Shown piece after piece: positions 46,366 to 55,362 of a stretch of DNA of 64,000 bases. The stretch lies in the NCBI GenBank assembly GCA_016124335.1, contig WGNX01000005.1, positions 62,001 through 126,000 on the forward strand. The letters run 5' to 3'. The position numbers and the translations under genes are program-made. The notes beneath the pieces were generated by a model. That model did not search any database. It saw only the letters and a list, made by a program, of their open reading frames with translations, and had not been told where the DNA came from. The stretch comes from Alphaproteobacteria bacterium (GTDB taxonomy: Bacteria > Pseudomonadota > Alphaproteobacteria > CACIAM-22H2). How positions within the stretch are numbered: the stretch's first letter is position 1; the number at the start of each line of letters is the position of its first letter.

Positions 46366-48284
46366 GCGATCTCCCTCGGCTTGGCGCAGGCGCGCAACAC
46401 TTCTGGCGACGTGCCGATTGCAGCGCGCACGTAGTGGCCATGGCCCAGTTCGACGAAGCCGACATCGGCCCCCTCGTCGATCGTGAACGGGGCAGGCCAC
46501 AGGCTCGGGATCGATGCGCGGCCTTCCATCAGTGCGGTCAGGTCAAGCGGATGGTCGATGTCCGGCTCGGGAACCGCGGCGAGCAGCGCCTGCGTGTAGG
46601 GGTGGATCGGCGCCTTGAACAGCGCTTCGCGCGGCGCCACCTCGACGAGGCGACCCGCGCACATCACGGCGATCCGGTCGGCCATGTAGTCGACGACCGC
46701 CAGATTGTGACTGACGAAGACATAGGTCAGGCCCAGTGCCTGCTTCAGGTCCTTGAGCAGGTTCAGCACCTGCGCCTGGATCGACACGTCGAGCGCGGAA
46801 ACCGGCTCGTCCAGCAGCAGCAGCTCCGGCCCCAGCGCAAGCGCACGCGCGATCCCGATGCGCTGACGCTGGCCGCCGGAGAACGAGTGCGGATAGCGGT
46901 TGAGCGCACGGTCGTCGAGCCCGACGACGCGCATCAGTTCGCTTACCGCCGCGCGCCGCGAAGCCGCGTCGCCGATGCCGTGGATCACCAGCGGCTCGGA
47001 GACGATGTCGAACACCGTCATGCGCGGATTGAGCGATCCGAACGGATCCTGGAACACGAACTGGACCTGCCGGCGATAGGCGAAAAGCTCGTCACCCTGC
47101 AGCGTGTGAACGTCGCGGCCCTCGAACACGATGCGGCCCGAATCCGGCGTCAGCGCGCGCATGACCATTTTCGAGACGGTCGTCTTGCCGCACCCCGATT
47201 CGCCGACAAGGCCAAGGCACTCGCCGCGGAAAACGTCGAAACTGACATCGTCGACAGCGAGGACCGATTGCGGCTTGCCGGCACCAAGGAACCCGGACTT
47301 CCGGATCGTGTACGTCTTGCGGAGGTTGCGCACCGACAGGACAGGCGCGCGTCGGTCGGTCACGCCCGCCGCGGGTCCGCGGTTGACGCGCCGCTCGTTC
47401 GTTTCGCCAGCGCCCTTGCGGATCATGGTGCCGAGATCGGCCTTGATCTCGCGCAGCGGGACAAGCCGCTCGCCCGGCCCCATGTCGAAGCGCGGCACGG
47501 CGTGCAGCAGCGCCTTGAGATAGGGGTGCTCGGGCCGGCGGAAGATGTCCTCGCGCATGCCCGATTCCATCACGCGGCCGCGATACATCACGACGACCTC
47601 GTCGGCCATGTTCGCGACCACGCCCAGATCGTGCGTGATCAGCAGGATCGCCATGCCGAGCTGTTCCTGCAGATCCTTCAGCAGCTTCAGGATCTGTGCC
47701 TGGATCGTCACGTCGAGCGCGGTCGTCGGCTCATCGGCGATCAGCAGCGCCGGCCGGCACACCAGCGCCATCGCGATCATCGCGCGCTGGCGCAGCCCGC
47801 CCGAAAGCTCGAACGGGTAGGTGACCAGCGCCTTCGCCGGGTTGGGAAAGCCGACGCGCCGCAGCATGTCCTCGGCCAGTTCCAGCGCAAGTTTCTGGTC
47901 CGCCGACTGGTGGAGACGCACGGCCTCCGAGATCTGATCGCCCACCGTATGCAGCGGCGAAAGCGACGTCATCGGTTCCTGAAAGATGATCGAGATTCGC
48001 CCGCCGCGGATCGAGCGGAACTCCGGCCCGTCCGGATCGAGCTTTGCAAGATCGATCTCGCGGCCCTGATCGCGGAAGAGCATCTGGCCGCGGCTGATGC
48101 GGCCTGCCCTGGGCAGGATGCCGAGCGCCGACTGGCTGATGACGGTCTTTCCGGAACCCGATTCGCCAACAATCGCGACCGTCGTGCCGGGCCGCACGCG
48201 AAAATCGACCCCGTCCACCGCCTTGACGTGGGTGTTGTGGACGCTGAAATCGATCGCGAGATCGCGGACCTCGAGCAGGTTCAT
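46362..48284 (-). CDS. Fused double ATP-binding subunit of the peptide ABC transporter
   Basis: A 640-residue protein with two ABC domains, as in YejF. The first has Walker A GESGSGKT (40-47), [15 protein letters not shown] and [14 protein letters not shown]; the second has Walker A GESGCGKT near residue 358, [15 protein letters not shown] and [13 protein letters not shown]. The C-terminal tail (LYxHPY region and beyond) continues past the usual end. The start at 48284 overlaps the stop of the small membrane-protein gene. It would power uptake with both permeases. Confidence 0.92.
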   Translation of the reverse strand: MNLLEVRDLAIDFSVHNTHVKAVDGVDFRVRPGTTVAIVGESGSGKTVISQSALGILPRAGRISRGQMLFRDQGREIDLAKLDPDGPEFRSIRGGRISIIFQEPMTSLSPLHTVGDQISEAVRLHQSADQKLALELAEDMLRRVGFPNPAKALVTYPFELSGGLRQRAMIAMALVCRPALLIADEPTTALDVTIQAQILKLLKDLQEQLGMAILLITHDLGVVANMADEVVVMYRGRVMESGMREDIFRRPEHPYLKALLHAVPRFDMGPGERLVPLREIKADLGTMIRKGAGETNERRVNRGPAAGVTDRRAPVLSVRNLRKTYTIRKSGFLGAGKPQSVLAVDDVSFDVFRGECLGLVGESGCGKTTVSKMVMRALTPDSGRIVFEGRDVHTLQGDELFAYRRQVQFVFQDPFGSLNPRMTVFDIVSEPLVIHGIGDAASRRAAVSELMRVVGLDDRALNRYPHSFSGGQRQRIGIARALALGPELLLLDEPVSALDVSIQAQVLNLLKDLKQALGLTYVFVSHNLAVVDYMADRIAVMCAGRLVEVAPREALFKAPIHPYTQALLAAVPEPDIDHPLDLTALMEGRASIPSLWPAPFTIDEGADVGFVELGHGHYVRAAIGTSPEVLRACAKPREIA

Positions 48285-48772
48285 GCCACCGCCTCGGGCA
48301 GGCGGATGCCAAGGGCGGAGAAATTCGTGCGCGTCGCGGCATCGAGCGGAAGATCGAGCGCCAGTGCCGCCGCCGCGCTGCGTGCGGCGAATGCCTGGAA
48401 ATTCTCGGCCCCCGAATCGGCGCGGATGGTCGTTCCGGCCCCTCGCAGCGTCAACTGCATCCAACCCCCTGTCCGGTCGCGGCTCGTCGCATAGAAAGCG
48501 AGCTTCAGCGAAACCAGTTCAGTCCAAGGCAGACTAGCCCGACCCGTCCCCGAAATCGAGAGATGCGAATCGTCCCATTCGATGGCTGTTCGGCCCCGCG
48601 TCCAGGTCCGGAAGGCGAAGACCGCAAACAGGACGGCGAGCGGAACGAGCAGCCAGTGCGCATAGGTCCAGCGCCCGATCGCGACGGCCGGCCCGGCGGT
48701 GAAAACAAGCCCGATCGCGGCGCGTGCATAGTCCGCATAGACGGCGCGTGGGGGGTAGGCGAGGCGGTTCAT
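48281..48772 (-). CDS. Small membrane protein with a PH-like domain
   Basis: A 163-residue protein with two N-terminal helices (about 17-34 and 40-57) and a soluble C-terminal portion starting EWDDSHLSISGTGRASLPWTELVSLKLAFY, which looks like a bacterial PH-like fold. No named family is certain. It overlaps both neighbours by 4 bp, linking the deacetylase gene to the ABC ATPase gene; this placement suggests a role in the same envelope process. The start at 48772 is the first ATG that fits the overlap. Confidence 0.68.
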   Translation of the reverse strand: MNRLAYPPRAVYADYARAAIGLVFTAGPAVAIGRWTYAHWLLVPLAVLFAVFAFRTWTRGRTAIEWDDSHLSISGTGRASLPWTELVSLKLAFYATSRDRTGGWMQLTLRGAGTTIRADSGAENFQAFAARSAAAALALDLPLDAATRTNFSALGIRLPEAVA

Positions 48773-49536
48773 GCGGCCGTCGCAAAAATGTCGCGCGGGT
48801 CGAGAAGCCGCGCGGTGCGATGGGATTTGAGCCGCACGAGGATGCGGGCGAGAAAATCCCACGCGGCATCGTCATGCGCGAGATGGTGGGACAGCACGCC
48901 GGTCGGCTCGTCGGGATCGGCGCTGCCGTCGAGCCGCGCCTTCAGATGCGCGACGATCTGGCCAAGCGCCAGCCCGTCGCCGATATACGCACGGGTGTTC
49001 CAGTCCATTATGTCGCAGTGGGAATTCACCTGCACGATCCCTTGCGGTACGCGTCGTCGCGCGCCGTAGGTCGAAAGGGCATGAATTCCGGCGCCGCGCA
49101 GCTCGGTCGCGACCGCAGGCGCAATTCGGTTGTGCGGCGGGACAAGCATCGCCAGTGCGTCTGGCAGCAGGCGTTTGAGCGTCATCCAGCCGCGCGCGAT
49201 CTCGCCAAGCACATACGATGCGGGCCGGTGGGGGCCAAGCTCGGCCTTCGGCGTGCCGTCGGGCGCGTGGTTCCAGTGGTTCCAGCCGTGCAGACACGTG
49301 CGCACGTGCGGCGCCGTCGCGAGGCGTTCGGCAAGCGAAGGCTGCGCGCGCGCGGGAATGACCGCAAGCACCAGCGGCACTTCGGGATCGAGGGCCAGCA
49401 GCCGCTCCAGCGCCGGCGTCGGATGGGTCGCGTCGTCGTCGCGCAGCCACCAGGTCGCCAGTCGCCCGCTTTCGGCAAAGGCATCGAGCGCACGGTCGAG
49501 ATCGGCCCAGTCGGCCGGGGGCGGGGTTACAGCCAT
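48769..49536 (-). CDS. Polysaccharide-deacetylase-like protein
   Basis: A 255-residue protein of the NodB/CE4-like fold. Its WWLRDDDATHPTPALERLL (about residues 29-47) carries the metal/catalytic Asp cluster, and TCLHGWNHWNHAP (about 81-93) carries the histidines. It probably removes N-acetyl groups from a sugar, but some relatives have other roles. It overlaps the MurG-like glycosyltransferase gene by 10 bp and the small membrane protein gene by 4 bp. Confidence 0.78.
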   Translation of the reverse strand: MAVTPPPADWADLDRALDAFAESGRLATWWLRDDDATHPTPALERLLALDPEVPLVLAVIPARAQPSLAERLATAPHVRTCLHGWNHWNHAPDGTPKAELGPHRPASYVLGEIARGWMTLKRLLPDALAMLVPPHNRIAPAVATELRGAGIHALSTYGARRRVPQGIVQVNSHCDIMDWNTRAYIGDGLALGQIVAHLKARLDGSADPDEPTGVLSHHLAHDDAAWDFLARILVRLKSHRTARLLDPRDIFATAA

Positions 49537-50606
49537 CGGGCAAGGAGTTTGGCCGTTTGCGCGGCCCCGTCGCAAGCGATCCGATTGACCGGCGGGCGCG
49601 GCGCGGCGTCGATCGCGGCTGAAAGCTTCCGTGCGTCGAGATCGGTCTCCGCGATGATCGCGGCCCGGCCGGCGTCGGCGAAAGCCCGGGCCCGGATTGT
49701 CTGCTCGCGTTCGCGTCCTTCCGCGAAGGGCACCAGAACCGACCGGCACCCGGCCCGCAGCAGGTCGACGCAGGTATTGTAACCGGCCTGGCTGACCGAG
49801 ACCCGCGCCTGGGCCAGCAGATCGGGAAAATCGGCGCCGTTCGGTTCGTCGATGACGAATGGATTTGCCGCGGACCCCGCCGCGGCCCCGTCGCCCGAGC
49901 GAATACGCCAGCGCTCGCCCGCATGCGCGCGCGCGGCAGCAAGCGCGCGGGCCACGCCCAGCAGCCGCGCACCGGCCGCCCCGCCGCCAACCGACACGAC
50001 GATTTCGTCGCGGCCGCTGGCGGCCTGCCCGGCGTCGCCGGGAACGTAGCCGGTGTAGACGATTTTTCCGGCCAGCGCCGCGCAATCCGGCCAGCTTGCC
50101 TCGATGGGCAGGAAATCGCGATCGCCGTGGACGAGGATGGCATCGAACGCACGCGCCGCCTCCACGCGCGCGGCAGCTCGCGAATCATCGGGCCGCTGCA
50201 ACACGTCGCGGATGGACGAGAGCCTCGCTATTTTCTGCGCCCGCTCGAGCAGCGGTTCGAGTTCGAAACGCAGCATCGATCGGCCGAACGGGTAAAGCTC
50301 GACGATGAGGAGGTGGGGCTTCATCGCATCGAACAGGTCGAGAGTCGCATCGCGCCGCCGGGCGCGCCACGCCTCGTCGACCGGCATGCCCTGATCGTTC
50401 ACGAGCGTCCGGAAGCCCGCGTCGGTCGCGCGCAATGCCGGGAGCTGGACAAGTCGTGCGCTGCCCGTCGCCAGCCGCAGAGGCGGGCCACCGGAAGCGA
50501 GCGTCACGTCATGACCTTCTTCCGCGCAGGCGGCGGCAACCGCAGCCATGCGGCGCGCATGTCCGGTGCCCAGCAGATGCTGCACATGGATCAGGATTCG
50601 GGCCAT
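49527..50606 (-). CDS. MurG-like (GT28-type) glycosyltransferase
   Basis: A 359-residue GT-B fold protein starting MARILIHVQHLLGTGHARRMAAVAAACAEEGHDVTLASGG. The C-terminal nucleotide-sugar site has VSVGGGAAGARLLG (about 205) and SQAGYNTCVDLLRAGCRSVLVPFAEGREREQTIRA (about 274-308), as in MurG and related transferases. It probably adds a sugar to a lipid or glycan acceptor; neither donor nor acceptor is known. It overlaps the phosphatase gene by 16 bp. Confidence 0.82.
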   Translation of the reverse strand: MARILIHVQHLLGTGHARRMAAVAAACAEEGHDVTLASGGPPLRLATGSARLVQLPALRATDAGFRTLVNDQGMPVDEAWRARRRDATLDLFDAMKPHLLIVELYPFGRSMLRFELEPLLERAQKIARLSSIRDVLQRPDDSRAAARVEAARAFDAILVHGDRDFLPIEASWPDCAALAGKIVYTGYVPGDAGQAASGRDEIVVSVGGGAAGARLLGVARALAAARAHAGERWRIRSGDGAAAGSAANPFVIDEPNGADFPDLLAQARVSVSQAGYNTCVDLLRAGCRSVLVPFAEGREREQTIRARAFADAGRAAIIAETDLDARKLSAAIDAAPRPPVNRIACDGAAQTAKLLARWL

Positions 50607-51199
50607 CGGCGCTTCAGCGAAAGATTGAGCGCCTCGACCGTCGGCTGCCCGTCCGGATCGAGCGTAAAGACATGGATGGCGTATAGATCGAGCGCGTCGG
50701 GCGGATCGCCCGTCATGTCCCAGCCACGTGCCTGCGAATAGACGGCGCGAAACACGCCGCGATGCGTAAGGCACAGCGTGTCGCGGCCGGCGCGGGCAAT
50801 CTCGCGCAGCAAGGGCAGCACGCGCGCCCGAACCATGCGCGGCGATTCGCCTTTTGGCGGCGTGAAGTCGAGACCGCGCGCCTCGTTGTGCGTAAATTCG
50901 GCGCCGATATCCGCACGCAATTGCGCGACCGACCTGCCTTCGAATTCGCCCCAGTCCATCTCGATCAGGCGCGGGTCTGTCCGCGCGGCAAGGCCAAGCG
51001 CCTCGGCCGTCTGCCGGCAACGCGCCAGCGGCGAACAAAGCGCATGCCATCCGTCGACTTCGGGCGGCAGGCGTCGCTCCTTGAGGAATCCGACCGTCTT
51101 GTCGGTCAGGTCGATGTCCGCGCGGCCCTGCAATCGTTTTGCGGCGTTCCATGCGGTGGGTCCGTGCCGCATGAAGGCGACGCGCGTGGGACGGTTCAT
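50591..51199 (-). CDS. Histidine phosphatase (phosphoglycerate-mutase-like)
   Basis: A 202-residue protein with FMRHGPTAWN (RHG motif, about residue 11), CSPLARCRQTAEAL (about 55) and the catalytic His of CLTHRGVFRAV (about 144). The family removes phosphate from small molecules. Being tightly overlapped by glycosyltransferase genes on both sides (4 and 16 bp), it may dephosphorylate an intermediate in the same glycan pathway; this is inference. Confidence 0.85.
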   Translation of the reverse strand: MNRPTRVAFMRHGPTAWNAAKRLQGRADIDLTDKTVGFLKERRLPPEVDGWHALCSPLARCRQTAEALGLAARTDPRLIEMDWGEFEGRSVAQLRADIGAEFTHNEARGLDFTPPKGESPRMVRARVLPLLREIARAGRDTLCLTHRGVFRAVYSQARGWDMTGDPPDALDLYAIHVFTLDPDGQPTVEALNLSLKRRWPES

Positions 51200-52341
51200 C
51201 GCCCGGCTCCAAGCCCGACGAGCAGCGCATCGAGCTTTTTCGACGCTCCGGCCAAATCGTGTGCCTGTGCGGCCTTCGCCGCCGCGTTCCGGCCGAAAGT
51301 TTCGCGCCGTCCGGGATCATCGAGCAGGGCGCCGACCGCTGCGGCGAAGGCTTCGGCGTCGCGTGGCGGCACAAGCAGGCCGGTCCGGTCGTGCGCGAGG
51401 ATCGCGCCAACACCTGGCCCGTCGCCCGAGACCGCCGGCAGGCCCGTCGCGTGGGCTTCGAGCATCGCCATTCCGTAGGCTTCGTTGATTGCCGGCCACA
51501 CGAACAGGTCGCTCGCCGCCAGAAGCCCCGGCAGCGAAGCTTCGTCGAGCTGGCCCGCATAGGCGACGCGCGGACCAAGCGGGGAAAGTGCGGCCTGCAC
51601 CGCGCCCCGCGCCGGCCCGTCGCCGGCAACGACAAGACGCCATGTGCGCGTACCAAGGCGGGCAAGCGCCTCGGCCAGAACGCGGTACGAGTGGAGCTTG
51701 TCGCCGGGTCGATGCATGGCGACGGCAACAAGCCACGGTTCCGCCGCATCGATGCGCAGCCGCCGCGCCCAGGCATCGCGATGCATGTCGCGCGCGTACG
51801 CCGCAGTTGCATAGGGACGAACGTCGAGAAACGGCGCCAGCAGCGCGTGACGCGCCTCGGCGCGCAGATGGGCGCCGATACCTTCATCGTCGCCGGGATT
51901 GAGCGCGATTGCCGCATCGGCGCGTGCAAGTGCGGCCAAGGTCGCGCGATGGCCCAGATCCCACGGCCCGCCCGCGCGCTTCATGGCAACCGAAGCTTCG
52001 GCGACGACATAGGGGATGCCCAGTGCGTCCGCGACCGCAGGCCCGATATGATCGGGTGCCTTGTAATAGAGATGGTAGGTGAGCCACAGCTCCGGCCGCC
52101 TGTCGGCTTGTGCATCGCGCCAGCGGCGGACGAGCCGTGCGGCGATTCCAAGGCCGACGCGCGCAATGCGCGCTTGCCTGTCTTCATCCCCCGCACCGTC
52201 GCGGCTGCGCAGCTTCGCCGCCCATTCGACCGAATGGCCGGCCCCGCGCAGGGCCGCATCGAGAAGACGCGCCACCCGCCGGTCGCCGGAGGGGACCGGG
52301 TGGTCGGGCGGTTTCAGCGGGGCGTAGGCGGCGATACGCAT
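51196..52341 (-). CDS. GT4-family glycosyltransferase
   Basis: A 381-residue GT-B enzyme starting MRIAAYAPLKPPDHPVPSGDRRVARLL. The C-terminal domain has RLVVAGDGPARGAV (about 228), EAYGMAMLEAHATGLP with the E-x7-E-type donor motif (about 286-301), and GTGLLVPP-like RTGLLVPPRD. It retains the sugar configuration, as is typical for GT4. Acceptor unknown. It overlaps the upstream GT4 gene by 28 bp and the phosphatase gene by 4 bp. Confidence 0.88.
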   Translation of the reverse strand: MRIAAYAPLKPPDHPVPSGDRRVARLLDAALRGAGHSVEWAAKLRSRDGAGDEDRQARIARVGLGIAARLVRRWRDAQADRRPELWLTYHLYYKAPDHIGPAVADALGIPYVVAEASVAMKRAGGPWDLGHRATLAALARADAAIALNPGDDEGIGAHLRAEARHALLAPFLDVRPYATAAYARDMHRDAWARRLRIDAAEPWLVAVAMHRPGDKLHSYRVLAEALARLGTRTWRLVVAGDGPARGAVQAALSPLGPRVAYAGQLDEASLPGLLAASDLFVWPAINEAYGMAMLEAHATGLPAVSGDGPGVGAILAHDRTGLLVPPRDAEAFAAAVGALLDDPGRRETFGRNAAAKAAQAHDLAGASKKLDALLVGLGAGR

Positions 52342-53555
52342 TCGGCGAGCATGTCGTACAGCGACTCGAGCCCACGGGCGAACGGAAACTCGCTGCGCAC
52401 GCGTGCATCGGCCGCGGCACCCAGTCGCGCGCGCCGTCCCGGATCGGCGACCAGTGAGTCGATCGCCTCTGCAAGCGCCGCCGCATCGCCGGGCGCAACG
52501 AGGATGCCGCTTTCCGGCCCGACAAGTTCGGGGATGGCCGCGGTATCGGTCGCGACCAGCGGCAGGCCCTGGCTTGCCGCTTCCATCAGCACGTTGGGAA
52601 GCCCGTCGCGGTCTCCGTCGGCGGCGATCCGGCTGGCCAGCACGAAGATGTCGGCCGCCTGCAACGTCGCCAGCACGTCAGCCTGGTCGCGTGCGCCGCG
52701 CCATTCGATCCGCGCGGATATCCCGGCCGCGTCGGCCTGCGCCTGCAGCTTCGCCTTGAGCGGCCCGCCACCGACATGGATGAAGCGCCAGGCACGTGCG
52801 GTTCCCATTCGTGCCAGAGCCGCGATCAGGTCGTCATAGCCCTTCTTGGCGACGAGCCGGCCGACCGACACGATAACGACCGGATTTTCCCGATCGCTGC
52901 CGTCGCGCGCGGGCCGCGCAGGTGCGGCAGGCCAACGCGCGAAATCAAGCCCGTGATAAACGAGGCGGACCTTGCCGGGCGCCAGCGCTTCGAGATGGTC
53001 GCGACCCGCCTTCGTGCAGGTGACGCACCAGCGCGCTTCAGCGAGCTTTTCGCGCTTTTCCCATTCGGGCGTGGTCCAGATGTCCTTCGCATGGGCCGAG
53101 GCCGACCAGCCGAGCCCGCGCATCAGTGCCGCATAGCGTACGACCGACCCCGGCGTATGGATGAAGTGTGCGTAGAGATGCACCGTTTCCGGCCCCATCT
53201 CGGCCGCGAGCACGCATGCCTGCCCGAAACGGCGGCCGCGATTTGGCGTCGGATCGCGCCGCCAGTCCGCCACGAAGTGCCGCCGCGCCTGCGCATAGCC
53301 CGGCAGCTTTCGTGCGACCAGCCAGCCGCGCAGGACCCGCAGCGGCTCCTGCCAGAGATATTCGGGCAGGTAGTTGACCCTGGCCTTGAGCGCACCGGCA
53401 AGCGCATGCCGGCGCGTATCGGTCGGATGGCGCAGCGACCAGAGCTCCAGCGCAAGGCCGCGCTGCTCGAGACCGACCAGCTCCTGCGCGATGAAGGTTT
53501 CGGACAGCCGCGGCCATCCTTTGACGATCACGGCGAGGCGGTTCAAGCTTGCCAT
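52314..53555 (-). CDS. GT4-family glycosyltransferase (exopolysaccharide type)
   Basis: A 413-residue GT-B enzyme starting MASLNRLAVIVKGWPRLSETFIAQEL, like colanic-acid/WcaL-type transferases. C-terminal motifs include IVSVGRLVAKKGYDDLIAAL (about 229-248) and DGLPNVLMEAASQGLPLVATDTAAIPE (about 335-361). It probably adds a sugar to a surface glycan precursor. The start at 53555 is chosen because the family N-terminus begins there. It lies 34 bp after the dipeptidase gene. Confidence 0.88.
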   Translation of the reverse strand: MASLNRLAVIVKGWPRLSETFIAQELVGLEQRGLALELWSLRHPTDTRRHALAGALKARVNYLPEYLWQEPLRVLRGWLVARKLPGYAQARRHFVADWRRDPTPNRGRRFGQACVLAAEMGPETVHLYAHFIHTPGSVVRYAALMRGLGWSASAHAKDIWTTPEWEKREKLAEARWCVTCTKAGRDHLEALAPGKVRLVYHGLDFARWPAAPARPARDGSDRENPVVIVSVGRLVAKKGYDDLIAALARMGTARAWRFIHVGGGPLKAKLQAQADAAGISARIEWRGARDQADVLATLQAADIFVLASRIAADGDRDGLPNVLMEAASQGLPLVATDTAAIPELVGPESGILVAPGDAAALAEAIDSLVADPGRRARLGAAADARVRSEFPFARGLESLYDMLAECVSPPTPR

Positions 53556-53589
53556 CTTGCGATTCGCGCCGTCGCTCCCCGCGCGCCCG

Positions 53590-54153
53590 TCAGGCCGCAC
53601 CCATCAGCCCCGGCGCGATCACCGTGTCGGAGAGCACGGGATAACGCCTCGAATCGAAGAGCTGATAGTGCCACCATTCGCGCATGTAGAAATCCCAGCC
53701 GGCCGCCGACATGAGACCGAGAAGCAGATGCCGGTTGCGCTGCGCGCCCGCGCTCACCTCGATGGCGCCGTGATAGGAGTGCGGCGTGAACGCGTCGAAT
53801 TCGGTTCCCATGTCGAGTTCGGCACCGCTTGTCGCGTCGATGAGCGTCAGGTCGAGCGCCACGCCGCGCGAATGCGGCGAGCCCCGGCGGGGATCGGCAA
53901 GAAAATCGGGATCGGGACGGAAGTTCCACAACGCCCATTGCGCCTCGGACGGGCGGAAGGCGTCGAAAATCTTGAAGCGCAGCCCAAGTGCCGCCGCAAG
54001 GCCGATCGCGCGCGTCAGGTGCCGGGCGGCGTCGGGATGCAGATAGGCGGCCGCCCGCGCATAGACCGGCTTGCCCGTGAAATTGGCCGGCGTGGCGTAA
54101 CGGAGGTCGAGCACCACGTCGAAATTCGGAGGTGCGATGGCGACGAGCGTCAT
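53590..54153 (-). CDS. ddpX: D-alanyl-D-alanine dipeptidase (VanX/DdpX family)
   Basis: A 187-residue zinc dipeptidase of family M15D. It shows DAFRPSEAQ (Arg67), the zinc ligands in SPHSRGVALDLTLID (His94, Asp101) and EWWHY (catalytic Glu159, zinc His162), the VanX arrangement. It hydrolyses D-Ala-D-Ala from peptidoglycan. In E. coli ddpX is next to a dipeptide ABC importer; here it heads a strand run that ends in one. Its ATG lies 14 bp from the divergent tsaB ATG. Confidence 0.88.
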   Translation of the reverse strand: MTLVAIAPPNFDVVLDLRYATPANFTGKPVYARAAAYLHPDAARHLTRAIGLAAALGLRFKIFDAFRPSEAQWALWNFRPDPDFLADPRRGSPHSRGVALDLTLIDATSGAELDMGTEFDAFTPHSYHGAIEVSAGAQRNRHLLLGLMSAAGWDFYMREWWHYQLFDSRRYPVLSDTVIAPGLMGAA

Positions 54154-54167
54154 GGCGCCTGTCTAGC

Positions 54168-54803
54168 ATGAATATCCTCGCTTTCGACACGGCCTTCGCG
54201 GCGGTTTCGGCGTGCGTCCGCAGGGACGGCGTCGAAGTGTCCTGTCGCCGTGTCGATGCGGCGCGCGGGCATGCCGAAGTGCTGCTGCCGATGGTCGCCG
54301 AAGTGCTTGCCGAAGCGCATCTCGAGGCGAGGGCGCTGACGCGTATCGCGACTTCATGCGGTCCCGGCCATTTCACCGGCCTGCGGGCAGGACTTGCCGC
54401 AGCGCAGGGAATGGCGCTTGCGTCCGGTGCGGCACTTGTCGGGATCGACGCCTTCACGGCACTGCGCGCGGAAATCGAAGCCCCCGTTGCAGGCGAACGA
54501 CTGCTGATCGCGTTCGATTCCAAGCGGACGGAAGCGTTCCTGGCACTCGACGACGAGCCGCCGTTCGCCGCCGCGCCTGCTGGATTCGCGGCACCGGGCG
54601 AGCGCTTTCTCCTTGCCGGCGACCGCGCCGCCGATTTCGCCGCCGTGTTGACGCAATCGGGGCGGCAGGTGCGGATTGCCGCCGGTCCGGCCTTGCCCGA
54701 TGCGCGCACGCTTGCGCGCATTGCCGAAACCGCGATGCCCAGCGACCGGCTCGTGCCGATCTACATCCATGCACCTGCCACGACCTCGCCAAGGCGGCCA
54801 TGA
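54168..54803 (+). CDS. tsaB: tRNA N6-threonylcarbamoyladenosine synthesis factor
   Basis: A 211-residue ASKHA-like protein that dimerises with TsaD in t6A37 tRNA modification. It starts MNILAFDTAFAAVSACV and has GPGHFTGLRAGLAAAQGMALA (about 64-84), the family core. The C-terminus is variable. I chose the ATG at 54168 rather than the ORF's 54132 because MNILAFDT is the family start. The stop overlaps rimI (ATGA). Confidence 0.93.
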   Translation: MNILAFDTAFAAVSACVRRDGVEVSCRRVDAARGHAEVLLPMVAEVLAEAHLEARALTRIATSCGPGHFTGLRAGLAAAQGMALASGAALVGIDAFTALRAEIEAPVAGERLLIAFDSKRTEAFLALDDEPPFAAAPAGFAAPGERFLLAGDRAADFAAVLTQSGRQVRIAAGPALPDARTLARIAETAMPSDRLVPIYIHAPATTSPRRP

Positions 54804-55255
54804 TCGAGATCCATCCTGTCGATCGCGCCTATGCCGAACTCCTGTCCGCCCTGCACAAGGCGACATTCGACGATGGCTGGTCGTCCGATGCGATGCGCGA
54901 GGTGCTGCGGTCGTCGGGCGCATTCGCGCTTCTGGCCGCCGATGGCGAAGAGCCGGCCGGCTTTGCGATAGGGCGGCGCGCGGCGGACGAGGCGGAGCTT
55001 CTCAGCATCGGCGTGCTTCCGGCATATCGCCGCTTTGGCGTCGGACGCGCACTTGTCGTCGCGCTTGCCGCCTGCGTGCCGCGCGCGCGGGCCATGTTCC
55101 TTGAGGTCGGCGAGGACAATCCGGCTGCGCGCGCACTCTATTCGTCGCTCGGGTTCGTGATCGTCGGACGGCGGCCCGACTATTACCGTCGTACCGACGG
55201 ACAATTCGTGCCGGCCCTGACAATGTCGGCGGTTCCTGCTAGTATCGGGAAGTAA
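54800..55255 (+). CDS. rimI: Ribosomal protein S18 alanine N-acetyltransferase (RimI-like)
   Basis: A 151-residue GNAT protein. It has LLSIGVLPAYRRFGVGRALV (the acetyl-CoA pyrophosphate-binding region, about 67-86) and EDNPAARALYSSLGFVIVGRRPDYY (about 104-128). RimI acetylates the N-terminus of ribosomal protein S18. Position right after tsaB, overlapping by 4 bp, is the usual genomic partner arrangement. Confidence 0.9.
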   Translation: MIEIHPVDRAYAELLSALHKATFDDGWSSDAMREVLRSSGAFALLAADGEEPAGFAIGRRAADEAELLSIGVLPAYRRFGVGRALVVALAACVPRARAMFLEVGEDNPAARALYSSLGFVIVGRRPDYYRRTDGQFVPALTMSAVPASIGK

Positions 55256-55362
55256 ATTACGTATCCGTTGTGGGCGATTTTCGACCTTGCCGCGTAATCG
55301 CGCAGCGCCTATATCCAACCAATCCCGAAGATTCGTATCGAATTTACTTGAGGAATTCTCTG
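55256..55362 (+). promoter_or_regulatory. AT-rich upstream region of the MucR-type gene, possible operator
   Basis: This 107-bp spacer is richer in A/T than its neighbours and contains ATTCG-TAT-CGAAT (55331-55343), a 5-bp-arm inverted repeat, with a GANTC site at 55330-55334. Family MucR/Ros proteins commonly bind AT-rich DNA with TpA steps at their own promoters. A role here is inferred. Confidence 0.4.
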
